Shown here: positions 51,792 through 60,359 of the stretch, piece by piece
Layout of the letters: each line of letters opens with the position of its first letter
Numbering within the stretch: position 1 is the stretch's first letter
Assembly (NCBI GenBank): GCA_963739625.1
Contig: CAVUAU010000002.1
Coordinates: forward strand, 62,001 to 126,000
Length of the DNA: 64,000 bases
Source of the DNA: Salinimicrobium sp963739625
Lineage (GTDB): Bacteria > Bacteroidota > Bacteroidia > Flavobacteriales > Flavobacteriaceae
Reading direction: 5' to 3'
Program-made: the position numbers and the translations under genes
Notes under the pieces: generated by a model
Seen by the model: only the letters and a program-made list of their open reading frames with translations
Told to the model about the DNA's origin: nothing
The model's database searches: none

Positions 51792-52616
51792 ATGAAACAG
51801 TATCACGACCTCTTAAAACACATACTCGAGAACGGAAATGAAAAAGGTGACCGCACCGGCACCGGTACAAAAAGCGTTTTTGGCTACCAAATGCGGTTTG
51901 ACCTGAGTGAAGGTTTTCCCATGGTTACCACCAAAAAATTGCATTTAAAGTCTATCATTTATGAGCTGTTGTGGTTCCTCAAAGGCGACACCAACGTTAA
52001 ATATTTACAGGAACACGGGGTGCGCATCTGGAACGAGTGGGCCGATGAGAATGGCAGTTTAGGTCCCGTCTATGGACATCAATGGCGCAACTGGAATTCT
52101 GAAGAGATCGACCAGATCAAAGAGATCGTAGAAACGCTAAAAAAGAATCCAAACAGCAGGCGAATGCTGGTTTCGGCCTGGAATCCTTCAGTCCTGCCTG
52201 ACACCTCAAAATCATTTTCAGAAAATGTGGCCAACGGGAAAGCTGCACTCCCGCCCTGCCATGCCTTTTTTCAGTTCTACGTAGCCGATGGTAAACTCTC
52301 CTGCCAGCTGTACCAGCGCAGCGCAGACGTTTTCCTTGGCGTGCCTTTTAACATCGCCTCATACGCGCTGCTCACCATGATGATGGCGCAGGTGTGCGGC
52401 TATGAAGCGGGAGATTTTATTCACACTTTTGGTGATGTGCACATTTACAACAACCACCTGGAGCAGGTGGAACTGCAGTTGACCAGGGATCCAAGGAAAC
52501 TTCCCACAATGAAGCTTAACCCCGAAGTAAAAGATATTTTTGATTTTAAGTTTGAAGATTTTATCTTGGAGAATTATGACCCGCATCCTCCTATTAAAGG
52601 AAAGGTTGCGGTGTAA
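51792..52616 (+). CDS. thyA: Thymidylate synthase
   Basis: A 274-residue enzyme that methylates dUMP using methylene-THF. Key parts are KGDRTGTGTKSVFGYQMRFDL, WNEWADENGSLGPVYGHQWRNW and the catalytic Cys in ALPPCHAFFQFYV, then RSADVFLGVPFNIASYALL. An insertion of about 15 residues (SKSFSENVANGKA) sits before the catalytic loop. The start at 51792 is preferred; the upstream frame runs through palindromic repeats. DHFR (folA) lies 6 kb downstream, not in the same unit. Confidence 0.96.
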   Translation: MKQYHDLLKHILENGNEKGDRTGTGTKSVFGYQMRFDLSEGFPMVTTKKLHLKSIIYELLWFLKGDTNVKYLQEHGVRIWNEWADENGSLGPVYGHQWRNWNSEEIDQIKEIVETLKKNPNSRRMLVSAWNPSVLPDTSKSFSENVANGKAALPPCHAFFQFYVADGKLSCQLYQRSADVFLGVPFNIASYALLTMMMAQVCGYEAGDFIHTFGDVHIYNNHLEQVELQLTRDPRKLPTMKLNPEVKDIFDFKFEDFILENYDPHPPIKGKVAV

Positions 52617-52643
52617 TTTGTCTAATTTAAATTTTTAAGCACC

Positions 52644-53018
52644 ATGAAAAGATTAATGATCGTTGCCTGCCTGCTCTTTGGCGGAATTGCCGTTTCCCAA
52701 GCCCAGCAAACCTCACCTGTGTGGCCGGGATGTGAAAATGCAGAAGACGCAGGGGACTGCTTTAACAAAAAACTGGCGGAACATGTGCGCGAAAACTATG
52801 AGTATCCTATGGATGGGAACGAATATGTTCGCGGCACGGTAAAGGTTTCTTTTGAAATTAATGAAAAAGGAGAAGTAGAGGTAAAATCTGTTGAGGGGGA
52901 CCAGCCCAAGGTGAACCAGGCCGCCCGGGAAATGTTGGAAAAGATTCCAGACATGAAGCCCGGAACGCTCAATGGCGAACCCGATGCCAGAACCTTTACC
53001 AGCACTTATAAATTTTAA
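52644..53018 (+). CDS. Small secreted TonB-C-like protein 1
   Basis: A 124-residue exported protein with signal peptide KRLMIVACLLFGGIAVSQAQ. After a two-Cys N-terminal part (WPGCENAEDAGDC) it has a domain like the C-terminal domain of TonB (RGTVKVSFEINEKGEVEVKSVEG). There is no membrane anchor or Pro-rich linker, so it is not an energy transducer. It is followed 8 bp later by a paralogue. Role unknown. Confidence 0.8.
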   Translation: MKRLMIVACLLFGGIAVSQAQQTSPVWPGCENAEDAGDCFNKKLAEHVRENYEYPMDGNEYVRGTVKVSFEINEKGEVEVKSVEGDQPKVNQAAREMLEKIPDMKPGTLNGEPDARTFTSTYKF

Positions 53019-53026
53019 ATTTGAAA

Positions 53027-53440
53027 ATGAAAAATTTCCTGTTCGTTTTATTGCTACTCTGCGGAAGTCTTTCTTTTGCCCAAACAGGGGTGAGTGTGAA
53101 TGGCAATAGCCTCAATACTAAAGAGATTTCCCCGGTGTGGCCGGGTTGCAGCGGCACCGAAGCTGCAAAAAAAGCTTGTTTCAAGCAGAAAATGGTGGAG
53201 CACATGAAATCGCACTACCATTTTCCAAAAGACGCGCAGGGAAATTATATCAGGGGAAAAGCCGTGGTTTCCTTCCAGGTGAATGAGCAGGGAAAAGTAG
53301 AAGTGATTTCTGTAGAAGGCCCAAAAAAGGAACTTAATGCAGAGGCTAAAAAGATCGTCGAGGCCATGCCTGTTATGGAACCGGGACAGCTCGCCGGCAA
53401 ACCTGTTGCGGTGAAATACAAGATGCCTTTCACCTTCTAG
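53027..53440 (+). CDS. Small secreted TonB-C-like protein 2
   Basis: A 137-residue paralogue of the preceding gene: signal peptide KNFLFVLLLLCGSLSFAQ, WPGCSGTEAAKKACFKQK, then IRGKAVVSFQVNEQGKVEVISVEG. The ATG at 53027 is chosen. The pair probably arose by tandem duplication and is co-transcribed with thyA or from its own promoter; thyA ends 28 bp before the first member. Confidence 0.8.
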   Translation: MKNFLFVLLLLCGSLSFAQTGVSVNGNSLNTKEISPVWPGCSGTEAAKKACFKQKMVEHMKSHYHFPKDAQGNYIRGKAVVSFQVNEQGKVEVISVEGPKKELNAEAKKIVEAMPVMEPGQLAGKPVAVKYKMPFTF

Positions 53441-53523
53441 ACCTGTTTGTTAGCTTTACCTTAACGCTTTCCTGGAGTATAAAACCATAAATTTGAAGGA
53501 AACCATTGTGTTTCCTTTTTTTT

Positions 53524-54688
53524 ATGATCAATACTGAAGACCTCATAAAGCTTTTTACCCAAACCCGTGCCCGTACCAAAGAGATCTGTTCTTTTTTAAA
53601 GACCGAAGATTATGTGGTACAGCCAATCGAGGATGTTTCTCCTCCAAAATGGCATTTAGGGCATACCACCTGGTTTTTTGAGGAATTCGTGCTGAAAGAA
53701 AACCTGCCCGGGTATCGCATTTTTGACAGCCGGTATGCGTATGTCTTTAACAGCTACTACGAAAGTGCAGGAGAAAAAGTACTTAGGTCCAACCGCGGTA
53801 ATCTTTCGAGACCTTCGGTTTCTGAAGTTTATGATTTCAGGGAACATGTTACAAAACACCTGCTGCAACTTTTGGAGCAGGATCCTTCCGAAGCTATAAA
53901 GGAAGTCATTGAACTTGGCTGCCATCACGAGAAGCAGCACCAGGAGCTATTGCTTACAGATATCAAGTACATTCTGGGAAACAATCCGCTGCACCCGGTT
54001 TACAACAAAGAATTTGATGAAAATCCTGTTCAGGATCTTAAGCAGGAGTGGATCGCCATGCAGGAGGGCATTTATGAAATTGGACATGACAGGCCGGGCG
54101 AATTCTGCTATGATAACGAGTTGGGCCGGCATAAAACATACCTGCAGCATTATGAGCTGTCCAACAAGCTGGTCACCAATAAAGAATACCTTGAGTTCAT
54201 GGAAGACGGCGGCTATGAAAAAGTCTTGCTCTGGCATGCAGAAGGTTGGGACTGGGTCAACCAAAATGAAATAACCGCTCCGTTTTACTGGCACAAGATA
54301 GAAGGCCAATGGCAACAATACACTTTAAGCGGACTAAAACCTGTAGATCCCAATGCACCCGTGACTCATATTTCCTATTACGAAGCTTTTGCTTATGCGC
54401 AATGGAAAGGCCTGCGCCTGCCAACCGAATTTGAATGGGAAGCGGCGCAGCAACAAATTGACTGGGGAAGTCGCTGGGAATGGACCGAGAGTGCCTACTC
54501 CCCCTACCCCGGCTACACTAAAGCTCCCGGAGCGCTGGGCGAATACAACGGTAAATTTATGGTGAACCAGAAAGTGCTGAGAGGGCAGCTCTGTTGCTAC
54601 CGCTCCTAACCACGTGCGGCCGAGCTACCGCAATTTTTTTCATCCACATTTGCGCTGGCAATTCACCGGACTAAGGTTGGCCCGCTAA
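53524..54688 (+). CDS. egtB: Ergothioneine-type sulfoxide synthase EgtB, frame broken by one extra base
   Basis: A non-haem iron enzyme that joins hercynine and a thiol by C-S bond formation. The DinB-like N-terminal domain has the iron ligands His44 (PPKWHLGHTTWFFEEF) and HEKQHQE. The FGE-sulfatase domain follows (LRLPTEFEWEAAQQ, WEWTESAYSPYPG). As read it ends soon after VLRG; the normal end SSVATAPNHVRPSYRNFFHP and RWQFTGLRLAR is in the next frame. One extra G at 54583-54585 explains it; the span is 3n+1 and gives 387 residues. egtD follows 13 bp later. Confidence 0.92.
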
Positions 54689-54700
54689 TACTTCAAAAAC

Positions 54701-55672
54701 ATGAATAAAACGATGCCACCTCAGTTTAAGACCGAATTTGCTGCCGATGTTTTTCACGGCCTTACCTCCTATCCAAAAAAGCTTAATTCGAAATATTTCT
54801 ATGACGAGACGGGAGACCGGCTTTTTCAACAGATCATGCAGTTACCGGAGTATTATCTTACGGGAAAAGAATATGACATTCTAAAGGAATATAAAGAGAA
54901 AATCGCGGCGGAATTCAATTCATCGGCAGGCTTTGACCTCATTGAACTGGGGGCCGGTGACGGTAAAAAAACAAAACTGCTGCTTAAGCATTTTCTCGAG
55001 AAAGACCTGGACTTTAGATATCTTCCGGTAGACATTAGTCAGAATGTGCTTTCACAGCTGACAAATAGTTTACAGGAAGAGCTGCCCCATTTAAATGTGG
55101 AGCCACAGCAGGGCATGTACAAAGATGTGCTGCACCGGCTGGAAGAATATAATACCCGTAAAAAGGTCATCCTGTTTTTAGGATCCAACATTGGCAATTT
55201 AACACAGGATGAGGCAGTGGCTTTTTTAAAGAAGATCTCGGCTGCCATGAACGAGGAAGATCTGCTGTTCATAGGCATGGATCAGAAAAAAGATCCGCAG
55301 CAAATTCTGGCTGCCTATAATGATTCGAGTGGTGTAACCCGGGAATTCAACATGAACCTGCTAAGAAGGATCAACAGGGAGCTCGATGCCAATTTTGATC
55401 CCGAAAAATTCACCCATTGGCCCACTTATGACCCGGAAACCGGTTTGGTGCAAAGTTTTTTGGTGAGTAATGAAGTCCAGGAGGTTGAGATCAACGCTCT
55501 TGATATCGAGGTCACCTTTCAAAAGTGGGAAAGCATCCATACCGAGATCTCCCAGAAATACGACGATACCTCTGTGATGTGGCTGGCAGGTGAGGCAGGA
55601 TTACAATTGAGCAGCGATTTTAGCGATGACAAAAAAAGTTATAAAAATTACATTTTAAAAAAGGTAAAATGA
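54701..55672 (+). CDS. egtD: L-histidine N(alpha)-methyltransferase EgtD
   Basis: A 323-residue SAM enzyme that makes hercynine (trimethylhistidine) from histidine. Recognised by SYPKKLNSKYFYDETGDRLFQQIMQLPEYYLTG, LIELGAGDGKKTKLLL (SAM motif) and VILFLGSNIGNLTQDEAVAFL. Together with EgtB it supports an ergothioneine-like pathway. The DUF427 gene overlaps its end by four bases (ATGA). Confidence 0.93.
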   Translation: MNKTMPPQFKTEFAADVFHGLTSYPKKLNSKYFYDETGDRLFQQIMQLPEYYLTGKEYDILKEYKEKIAAEFNSSAGFDLIELGAGDGKKTKLLLKHFLEKDLDFRYLPVDISQNVLSQLTNSLQEELPHLNVEPQQGMYKDVLHRLEEYNTRKKVILFLGSNIGNLTQDEAVAFLKKISAAMNEEDLLFIGMDQKKDPQQILAAYNDSSGVTREFNMNLLRRINRELDANFDPEKFTHWPTYDPETGLVQSFLVSNEVQEVEINALDIEVTFQKWESIHTEISQKYDDTSVMWLAGEAGLQLSSDFSDDKKSYKNYILKKVK

Positions 55673-55947
55673 AAGCGATCTGGAACAACACCGTTCTCGC
55701 CGAAAGCGAGCAAACCCGCATGATGGAAGATCAATACTACTTCCCACCCGATGCCATTAATTCCGAATATTTTCAACAAAGCGACAGGCACAATATGAGT
55801 CCTTCCATAGGCCGCGCCTCGTACTTCCACATCAAGGTGGGTGAGGACAAAAAGGAAGATGCGGCATGGTTTTATCCTCGCCCAAAAATAGAGGCTGCAG
55901 AGATCAAAAATTATGTGGCGTTTTCAAAAGAAGTTAAAATTGAGTGA
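55669..55947 (+). CDS. DUF427 domain protein
   Basis: A 92-residue DUF427 protein (YYFPPDAINSEYFQQSDRHN, AAWFYPRPKIEAAEIKNYVAF). The Cys usual in the family's CPWKG motif is replaced; the stretch reads SPSIG. Function of the family is unknown. The four-base overlap with egtD means coupled translation and suggests a link with thiol-histidine metabolism. Confidence 0.85.
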   Translation: MKAIWNNTVLAESEQTRMMEDQYYFPPDAINSEYFQQSDRHNMSPSIGRASYFHIKVGEDKKEDAAWFYPRPKIEAAEIKNYVAFSKEVKIE

Positions 55948-55955
55948 AAGACAGC

Positions 55956-55983
55956 TTTGAAATGAAAAAATAAATTAAGTTTA
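55956..55983 (+). promoter_or_regulatory. Promoter of the asnA attenuator
   Basis: TTTG (55956-55959), a 16-bp spacer, then TAAGTTTA (55976-55983), one base off TAnnTTTG. The predicted start near 55988 is 13 bp before leader peptide A. Confidence 0.55.
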
Positions 55984-56000
55984 CATACAACAAGTTTGAC

Positions 56001-56078
56001 ATGAACCTTTTCAAAAACAACAATAACTTCCTTAATAATAATTTGAAATATTTCAAATTAGGAAGGGTAGTTGTTTAA
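56001..56078 (+). CDS. Asn-rich leader peptide A of asnA
   Basis: A 25-codon frame that starts MNLFKNNNNFLNNN and contains eight Asn codons, ending GRVVV. It is followed at 56101 by an intrinsic terminator. GGAAGG in its last codons could pair, with one bulge, with the terminator's 5' arm GCCTTTCC. Ribosome stalling on the Asn run would then allow read-through to asnA. Confidence 0.85.
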   Translation: MNLFKNNNNFLNNNLKYFKLGRVVV

Positions 56079-56098
56079 CTAAATCAAAATAAAGTTAT

Positions 56099-56131
56099 AA
56101 AGCCTTTCCAACCCGGAGAGGCTTTTTTTTT
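56099..56131 (+). terminator. Attenuator terminator A
   Basis: AGCCTTTCC and GGAGAGGCT arms (56101-56109, 56115-56123, one G-U pair) and a T9 tract. Confidence 0.85.
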
Positions 56132-56136
56132 GCAGT

Positions 56137-56163
56137 ATGATTAACATGAAAAACAATATCTAA
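56137..56163 (+). CDS. Asn-rich leader peptide B of asnA
   Basis: As read, an eight-codon frame MINMKNNI with three Asn codons. Directly after its stop come five Asn codons in a row in the next frame (56162-56176). Removing one A from the A5 run at 56149-56153 would give a leader that begins MKTISNNNNND, the same MKTIS start as the second met leader. This matches the +1 insertion pattern in the window, but the extended frame would run past terminator B, so either reading is possible. Confidence 0.6.
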   Translation: MINMKNNI

Positions 56164-56211
56164 CAATAATAATAACGACCCGCCTTCTGGGGGGAAAGGC
56201 ATTTGTGCTGC

Positions 56212-56243
56212 AAAGCCTGCCTCCTCAAGGGCAGGCTTTTTTT
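56212..56243 (+). terminator. Attenuator terminator B
   Basis: GCCTGCC and GGCAGGC arms (56215-56221, 56230-56236) with flanking AAA/TTT and a T7 tract, 32 bp before asnA. A further hairpin GCCTT/AAGGC precedes it at about 56182-56200. Confidence 0.85.
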
Positions 56244-56274
56244 ATTCTGTAAATCCATAAAAAATGAAATAAAA

Positions 56275-57303
56275 ATGACAACAACTGAAACCATTCAAGT
56301 CCTGTCCGAAAAATTAAAGACAGAAGAGGCTGTTCACTTTACAAAGGCCGCCTTTGAACAACAATTGACTTCGCTTCTTCCACTAACCAAGGTATCTGCA
56401 CCCACCGTTGTACTTCAGGGAACAGGCGTGAACGATGATCTCAACGGAACCGAAAGACCGGTCTCCTTTCCAATCAAAGCCATGGCAGAACAACGTGCAG
56501 AGGTAGTGCAATCCCTGGCAAAGTGGAAAAGACTACGAATTTATGAATACGGTCTGCAACCCGGAACCGGAATTCTCACAGATATGAAAGCTCTTCGCCC
56601 CGACGAGGAAACGGGGCCGCTGCACTCCATTTTCGTGGACCAGTGGGATTGGGAGATGGCATTGCATCACAAGGAAAGATCTCTTGAATATCTAAAGACG
56701 CAGGTAAGGGAAATTTATACAGCCATTTTGAACACAGAAGTTTCAATAAGTATGAAATATCCTGAATTCCCCCCTATTCTTCCTTCTGAAATACATTTTA
56801 TGCACGCCGAAGACCTGCACCGTGAATTTCCCGATTTGGCTCCCAAAGAACGAGAAGCCAGGGCCGCAAAACGATTTGGAGCCATCTTCCTAATTGGAAT
56901 TGGAGGAGAATTAGCAAACGGCGAGCCTCATGATGGTCGTGCCCCGGACTATGATGATTGGACTACTCCAACCTCCCCGACCACGAAAGGACTTAACGGC
57001 GATATTATCTTCTGGAACCCTATTTTGGAACAGCCTTTCGAGATCAGCTCAATGGGAATAAGGGTGGATCCCGAGATACTGGAGCAGCAGTTGCGGGAAA
57101 GAAAGGCAGAGATACGCAAAGAGTTGTTTTACCATCGTGAATTGCTCTCAGGTAAACTGCCACAAACCATTGGCGGCGGAATAGGTCAATCCAGGCTGGC
57201 GATGTTCCTGCTAAAAAAGAGACATATTGGAGAAGTACAGGCCAGTATCTGGCCTGAAGAGACAAGGTCAAAATGTAAAAAAGAAGGAATCTATTTACTG
57301 TGA
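56275..57303 (+). CDS. asnA: Aspartate--ammonia ligase
   Basis: A 342-residue asparagine synthetase of the AsnA type, related to class II tRNA synthetases. It makes asparagine from aspartate, ammonia and ATP. Recognised by FVDQWDWE, TGVNDDLNGTERPVSF-like GVNDDLNGTERPVSF, and the C-terminal GGGIGQSRLAMFLL. The start MTTTETIQVLSEKL at 56275 follows the second attenuator terminator, so asnA expression depends on read-through. Convergent with the class V aminotransferase gene. Confidence 0.95.
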   Translation: MTTTETIQVLSEKLKTEEAVHFTKAAFEQQLTSLLPLTKVSAPTVVLQGTGVNDDLNGTERPVSFPIKAMAEQRAEVVQSLAKWKRLRIYEYGLQPGTGILTDMKALRPDEETGPLHSIFVDQWDWEMALHHKERSLEYLKTQVREIYTAILNTEVSISMKYPEFPPILPSEIHFMHAEDLHREFPDLAPKEREARAAKRFGAIFLIGIGGELANGEPHDGRAPDYDDWTTPTSPTTKGLNGDIIFWNPILEQPFEISSMGIRVDPEILEQQLRERKAEIRKELFYHRELLSGKLPQTIGGGIGQSRLAMFLLKKRHIGEVQASIWPEETRSKCKKEGIYLL

Positions 57304-57347
57304 TCACTTATAGGGCCTTTAAAAAGCAAATTTTAAAGGCCTTAATT

Positions 57348-58421
57348 TTATTTCAACAACCTGATCAACGTTTGCAGGTCTTTTTCAGTATTAAAAAAGT
57401 GAAAACTAAGCCTTATTCCGTTTCCTCTTTTTGAGCAAATAATATTGTTGCTCCGCAGCTTGTCGAAGAGTTGATCCCCACCTTTGATGTTGAAGATAGA
57501 CGAATGCTCCCGGCGGTTGACCACTGCGTCTTCCAGTAAACCCAGGGCTCCCAGCTCTTGCTTTGCCGCTTCGGAAAGTTTTTTCACTTCCTCTGCGATA
57601 GTGTCTATACCTATTTCATTTATTTGCTCAATGGCAACCTTTAGGCTTCCGAAGTTGAGCGTATCCTGATGTCCCGGCTCAAAACGACCTATCAGGCTGC
57701 CCTCCTGTGGCTTGTATTTTCCCTGCAGGGAATTGAACCCCAAAGATTTTGGAAAGATCTTGTCTTCCATATGCTCCTTGAACAGAAAAAAAGCATTGCC
57801 GTAGCCTGCGTTCATCCATTTATAGGCGCTGGCTCCCAATACATCAATGGCCGAAGTCTCAAATTCAAATCTTTCGGTGCCGCAGTACTGGGTACCATCG
57901 GCGAACAGAAGCAGCTGCGGAAACCGCTTTTTCAGGTCCTTTAAAAAATCCAGGTCGACCTTAATTCCGTTGAGATATTGAACGATACTAAAACAGAAGA
58001 TCTCAGGTTTTTCCCGCTCCACAACTTCAGCAATATTTTGCTCGAGGTGCTCATCTATCTTCGCATACACCACCTCAAAGTCCCGTGACTCCACCGCCCA
58101 GTTTACCGACGGGTAATCATTTTCCAGCAACAGCACCTTTTTCGGACTTTTGACTCCTTCCATCAGCGTATTAAATCCATAGGAAAAATTTGGCGTAAGC
58201 GCCACGCGGTTCGGGGCACAGCTAAAGAACTGCCCCACTGCCTCCCGCACCGCCGCCAGCTGCTTGCCCTGTTTTTCTTTAAAAACACTGCCAAGGATCA
58301 AAAAATCAAGATCATGCTCCTGCCTGAAGTCCAGCAATTTTTCTGAAAGCAGGCCCGAAGCCGCTGTATTGAGGTAAGTGTAACGGCCCAGAACGGGAAA
58401 CTGTTTCTTAAAATTCTTCAT
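57348..58421 (-). CDS. Class V aminotransferase / cysteine desulfurase-like PLP enzyme
   Basis: A 357-residue fold-type I PLP enzyme. It starts MKNFKKQFPVLGRYTYLNTAASGLLS, has FADGTQYCGTERFEFE (PLP Asp region) and the PLP Lys in LGASAYKWMNAGYGNAF, and ends with RLSFHFFNTEKDL. Substrate is unknown. EgtE, the C-S lyase of ergothioneine synthesis, belongs to this family and the egtB-egtD pair is only 2 kb away, so it is a candidate for that step; it is on the other strand and not in the operon. Confidence 0.87.
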   Translation of the reverse strand: MKNFKKQFPVLGRYTYLNTAASGLLSEKLLDFRQEHDLDFLILGSVFKEKQGKQLAAVREAVGQFFSCAPNRVALTPNFSYGFNTLMEGVKSPKKVLLLENDYPSVNWAVESRDFEVVYAKIDEHLEQNIAEVVEREKPEIFCFSIVQYLNGIKVDLDFLKDLKKRFPQLLLFADGTQYCGTERFEFETSAIDVLGASAYKWMNAGYGNAFFLFKEHMEDKIFPKSLGFNSLQGKYKPQEGSLIGRFEPGHQDTLNFGSLKVAIEQINEIGIDTIAEEVKKLSEAAKQELGALGLLEDAVVNRREHSSIFNIKGGDQLFDKLRSNNIICSKRGNGIRLSFHFFNTEKDLQTLIRLLK

Positions 58422-58451
58422 ATACGCGAAGTTTTTCTGAAGTAAAATCAA

Positions 58452-58459
58452 TAAATTTG
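58452..58459 (+). promoter_or_regulatory. Putative -7 box for the 2TM-folA unit
   Basis: TAAATTTG, an exact TAnnTTTG match, 28 bp before the 2TM gene start. Confidence 0.5.
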
Positions 58460-58486
58460 AGAATATCTCTAAAATACTTCATTCTC

Positions 58487-58936
58487 ATGTCAACCAAAAG
58501 AAAAACTACTTCAAAAATAGATCCCGAACAGCGAGAGTTGATTGAACGGGCCCAGGAAAGGGCGCGCCAAAAGAGAAGGCTTTACCAGCACTTCATAGTT
58601 TTTCTTATAGGATCTGTAGTGCTCATATTGGTCAACGTGATCTTTGAGATTGGCCAGGACATCAATCCTTTTGGAATTGACTGGTTTGTATGGGCCATCA
58701 TCATTTGGGCGGTTATCCTGCTCATTCACGCCTTTAATGTTTTTATTACCAACAAGTTTTTAGGTAAGGAATGGGAAAACCGACAGGTGGAGAGACTGGT
58801 GGCAAAGCAGCAGGAAAGAATAGACGAATTGAGGGAAAGGGTGGAAAGGGATCATCCATTGCCCAGGAAAAATGAACCTTACATTCCACCTGTCACAGAC
58901 AAACCTATTGATCCCGATACTCCTATAAACTCATAA
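58487..58936 (+). CDS. 2TM domain protein
   Basis: A 149-residue protein with two membrane helices (YQHFIVFLIGSVVLILVNVIF, VWAIIIWAVILLIHAFNVF) separated by a short loop, the 2TM domain common in flavobacteria, often next to histidine kinases. The C-terminal part is a charged coiled coil (ENRQVERLVAKQQERIDELRERVERD) and a Pro/Asp-rich tail. folA begins 4 bp after its stop. Confidence 0.85.
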   Translation: MSTKRKTTSKIDPEQRELIERAQERARQKRRLYQHFIVFLIGSVVLILVNVIFEIGQDINPFGIDWFVWAIIIWAVILLIHAFNVFITNKFLGKEWENRQVERLVAKQQERIDELRERVERDHPLPRKNEPYIPPVTDKPIDPDTPINS

Positions 58937-58939
58937 CAA

Positions 58940-59431
58940 ATGCCTGAAGTTACCCTGATCGCCGCCGCAGCCGAAAATAATGCCCTGGGAAAAGACAAAG
59001 ACCTGGTGTGGCACCTGCCCGACGACTTTAAAAGGTTCAAAAAACTTACAACCGGGCATCATATCATCATGGGGCGCAAAACCTTTGAGACTTTCCCGAA
59101 ACCTTTGCCGGAGCGTACACATGTGGTGATCACCCGTCAAAAAGATTATAAGCCCGAAGGCGCCATAGTAGTGCATTCCCTGGAAAAAGCGCTGGAGGTG
59201 GCAAAAGACGATCCCCAACCTTTCATCATTGGGGGCGGCGAGATCTATAAACTGGCCCTGCCTCAAGCCGATAAAATAGAACTCACCCGCGTGCACGACA
59301 CATTTGAGGCCGATGCTTTCTTTCCCGGGTTTGATGAAAACAAATGGAAGCTCACAGCTTCAACTTTTCATCCAAAAGACGAAAAACACGCCTACTCCTT
59401 CACCTACCTCACTTATGAGCGAAAAAGGTGA
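58940..59431 (+). CDS. folA: Dihydrofolate reductase
   Basis: A 163-residue DHFR reducing dihydrofolate to tetrahydrofolate. It shows LIAAAAENNALGKDKDLVWHLPDDFKRF, MGRKTFETFPKPLP and IIGGGEIYKLALPQADKIELTRV. It is in a tight run: 2TM gene, folA, then the fructosamine kinase-like gene overlapping by 17 bp. Confidence 0.96.
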   Translation: MPEVTLIAAAAENNALGKDKDLVWHLPDDFKRFKKLTTGHHIIMGRKTFETFPKPLPERTHVVITRQKDYKPEGAIVVHSLEKALEVAKDDPQPFIIGGGEIYKLALPQADKIELTRVHDTFEADAFFPGFDENKWKLTASTFHPKDEKHAYSFTYLTYERKR

Positions 59432-60267
59432 ACTGGAAAAAATAGCAGCAAGTGAAGGCTTTGAAATAATAGAGATTTCCTCCCTGGCCGGCGGAAGTAT
59501 AAATGAGGTATACCTTTTAAATACTTCGGAAGGAAAAAAGGTCATCAAGATCAATTCCCTGTCGGCTTTTCCCGGAATGTTTCCGGCAGAAAAAGCAGGG
59601 CTGCAGGCCCTGAAGCAATCCCGGAGCTTTGATGTGCCCGAAGTATCTAGGTTTGGGAGAATCAGGCGATATCGCTTACCTCATTTTAGAATATGTAGAA
59701 GAAGCCCCTCAAAAACCTCATTTTTGGGACTGCTTTGTTGAAAACCTTGCAGCCTTGCACCGGAATTCGGCTGCCCAATTTGGGTTTGAAGAAGACAACT
59801 ACATTGGAAGTCTTCCGCAGTACAATGGGCACGAAACTTCGGCTGCAGATTTCTACATCAGGCAGCGGCTGGAACCTCAATTGCGAATGGCATCCAAAAA
59901 TGGCTTTTCCTTCAAAGATCTCAACCTTATCTACAAGAATATTTCCGCAGAAATTCCCAATGAACCTCCCGCACTTATTCACGGCGATCTTTGGGGCGGC
60001 AATTACATCACCAATGAAGAAGGTCTCCCCTGTCTCATTGATCCTGCGGTAAGTTATGGACCACGGGAAATGGACCTCGCTATGATGAAGCTGTTTGGCG
60101 GCTTTCCCGAAAAGGCATTTTCGGCGTATCATGAGCAGTTTCCGCTTCAACCGGGCTTTGAGAACCGCATTCCTTTATGGCAGCTATACTACCTGCTGGT
60201 ACATTTAAATATTTTTGGCAACAGCTATTTAGGTTCCGTAAAGCATATTCTACAGCGCTTTTCGTAA
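59415..60267 (+). CDS. Fructosamine kinase family protein, frame broken by one extra base
   Basis: A 283-residue kinase of the fructosamine-3-kinase family that repairs glycated proteins or acts on related small molecules. N-terminal lobe: SSLAGGSINEVYLLNTSEGKKVIKI; catalytic loop IHGDLWGGNYITNEEG and metal motif LIDPAVSYGPREMDLAMM. The frame shifts after FDVPEV; LGLGESGDIAYLILEYVEE continues one frame away. One extra T at 59646 explains it, and the span is 3n+1. The start overlaps folA by 17 bp. Confidence 0.9.
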
Positions 60268-60359
60268 ACCTTAACAGGCCCGGCTCATCTTTTAGCAGTT
60301 ATTTAAAAACGAGCTATTTTAATTGAATTATATTTAGATAGTTAACTAAAAAATGAGAT

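Noticed and set aside
53021..53026. TTG start for the second TonB-C-like protein.
   Set aside because: The ATG at 53027 gives the proper signal peptide and is two codons downstream.
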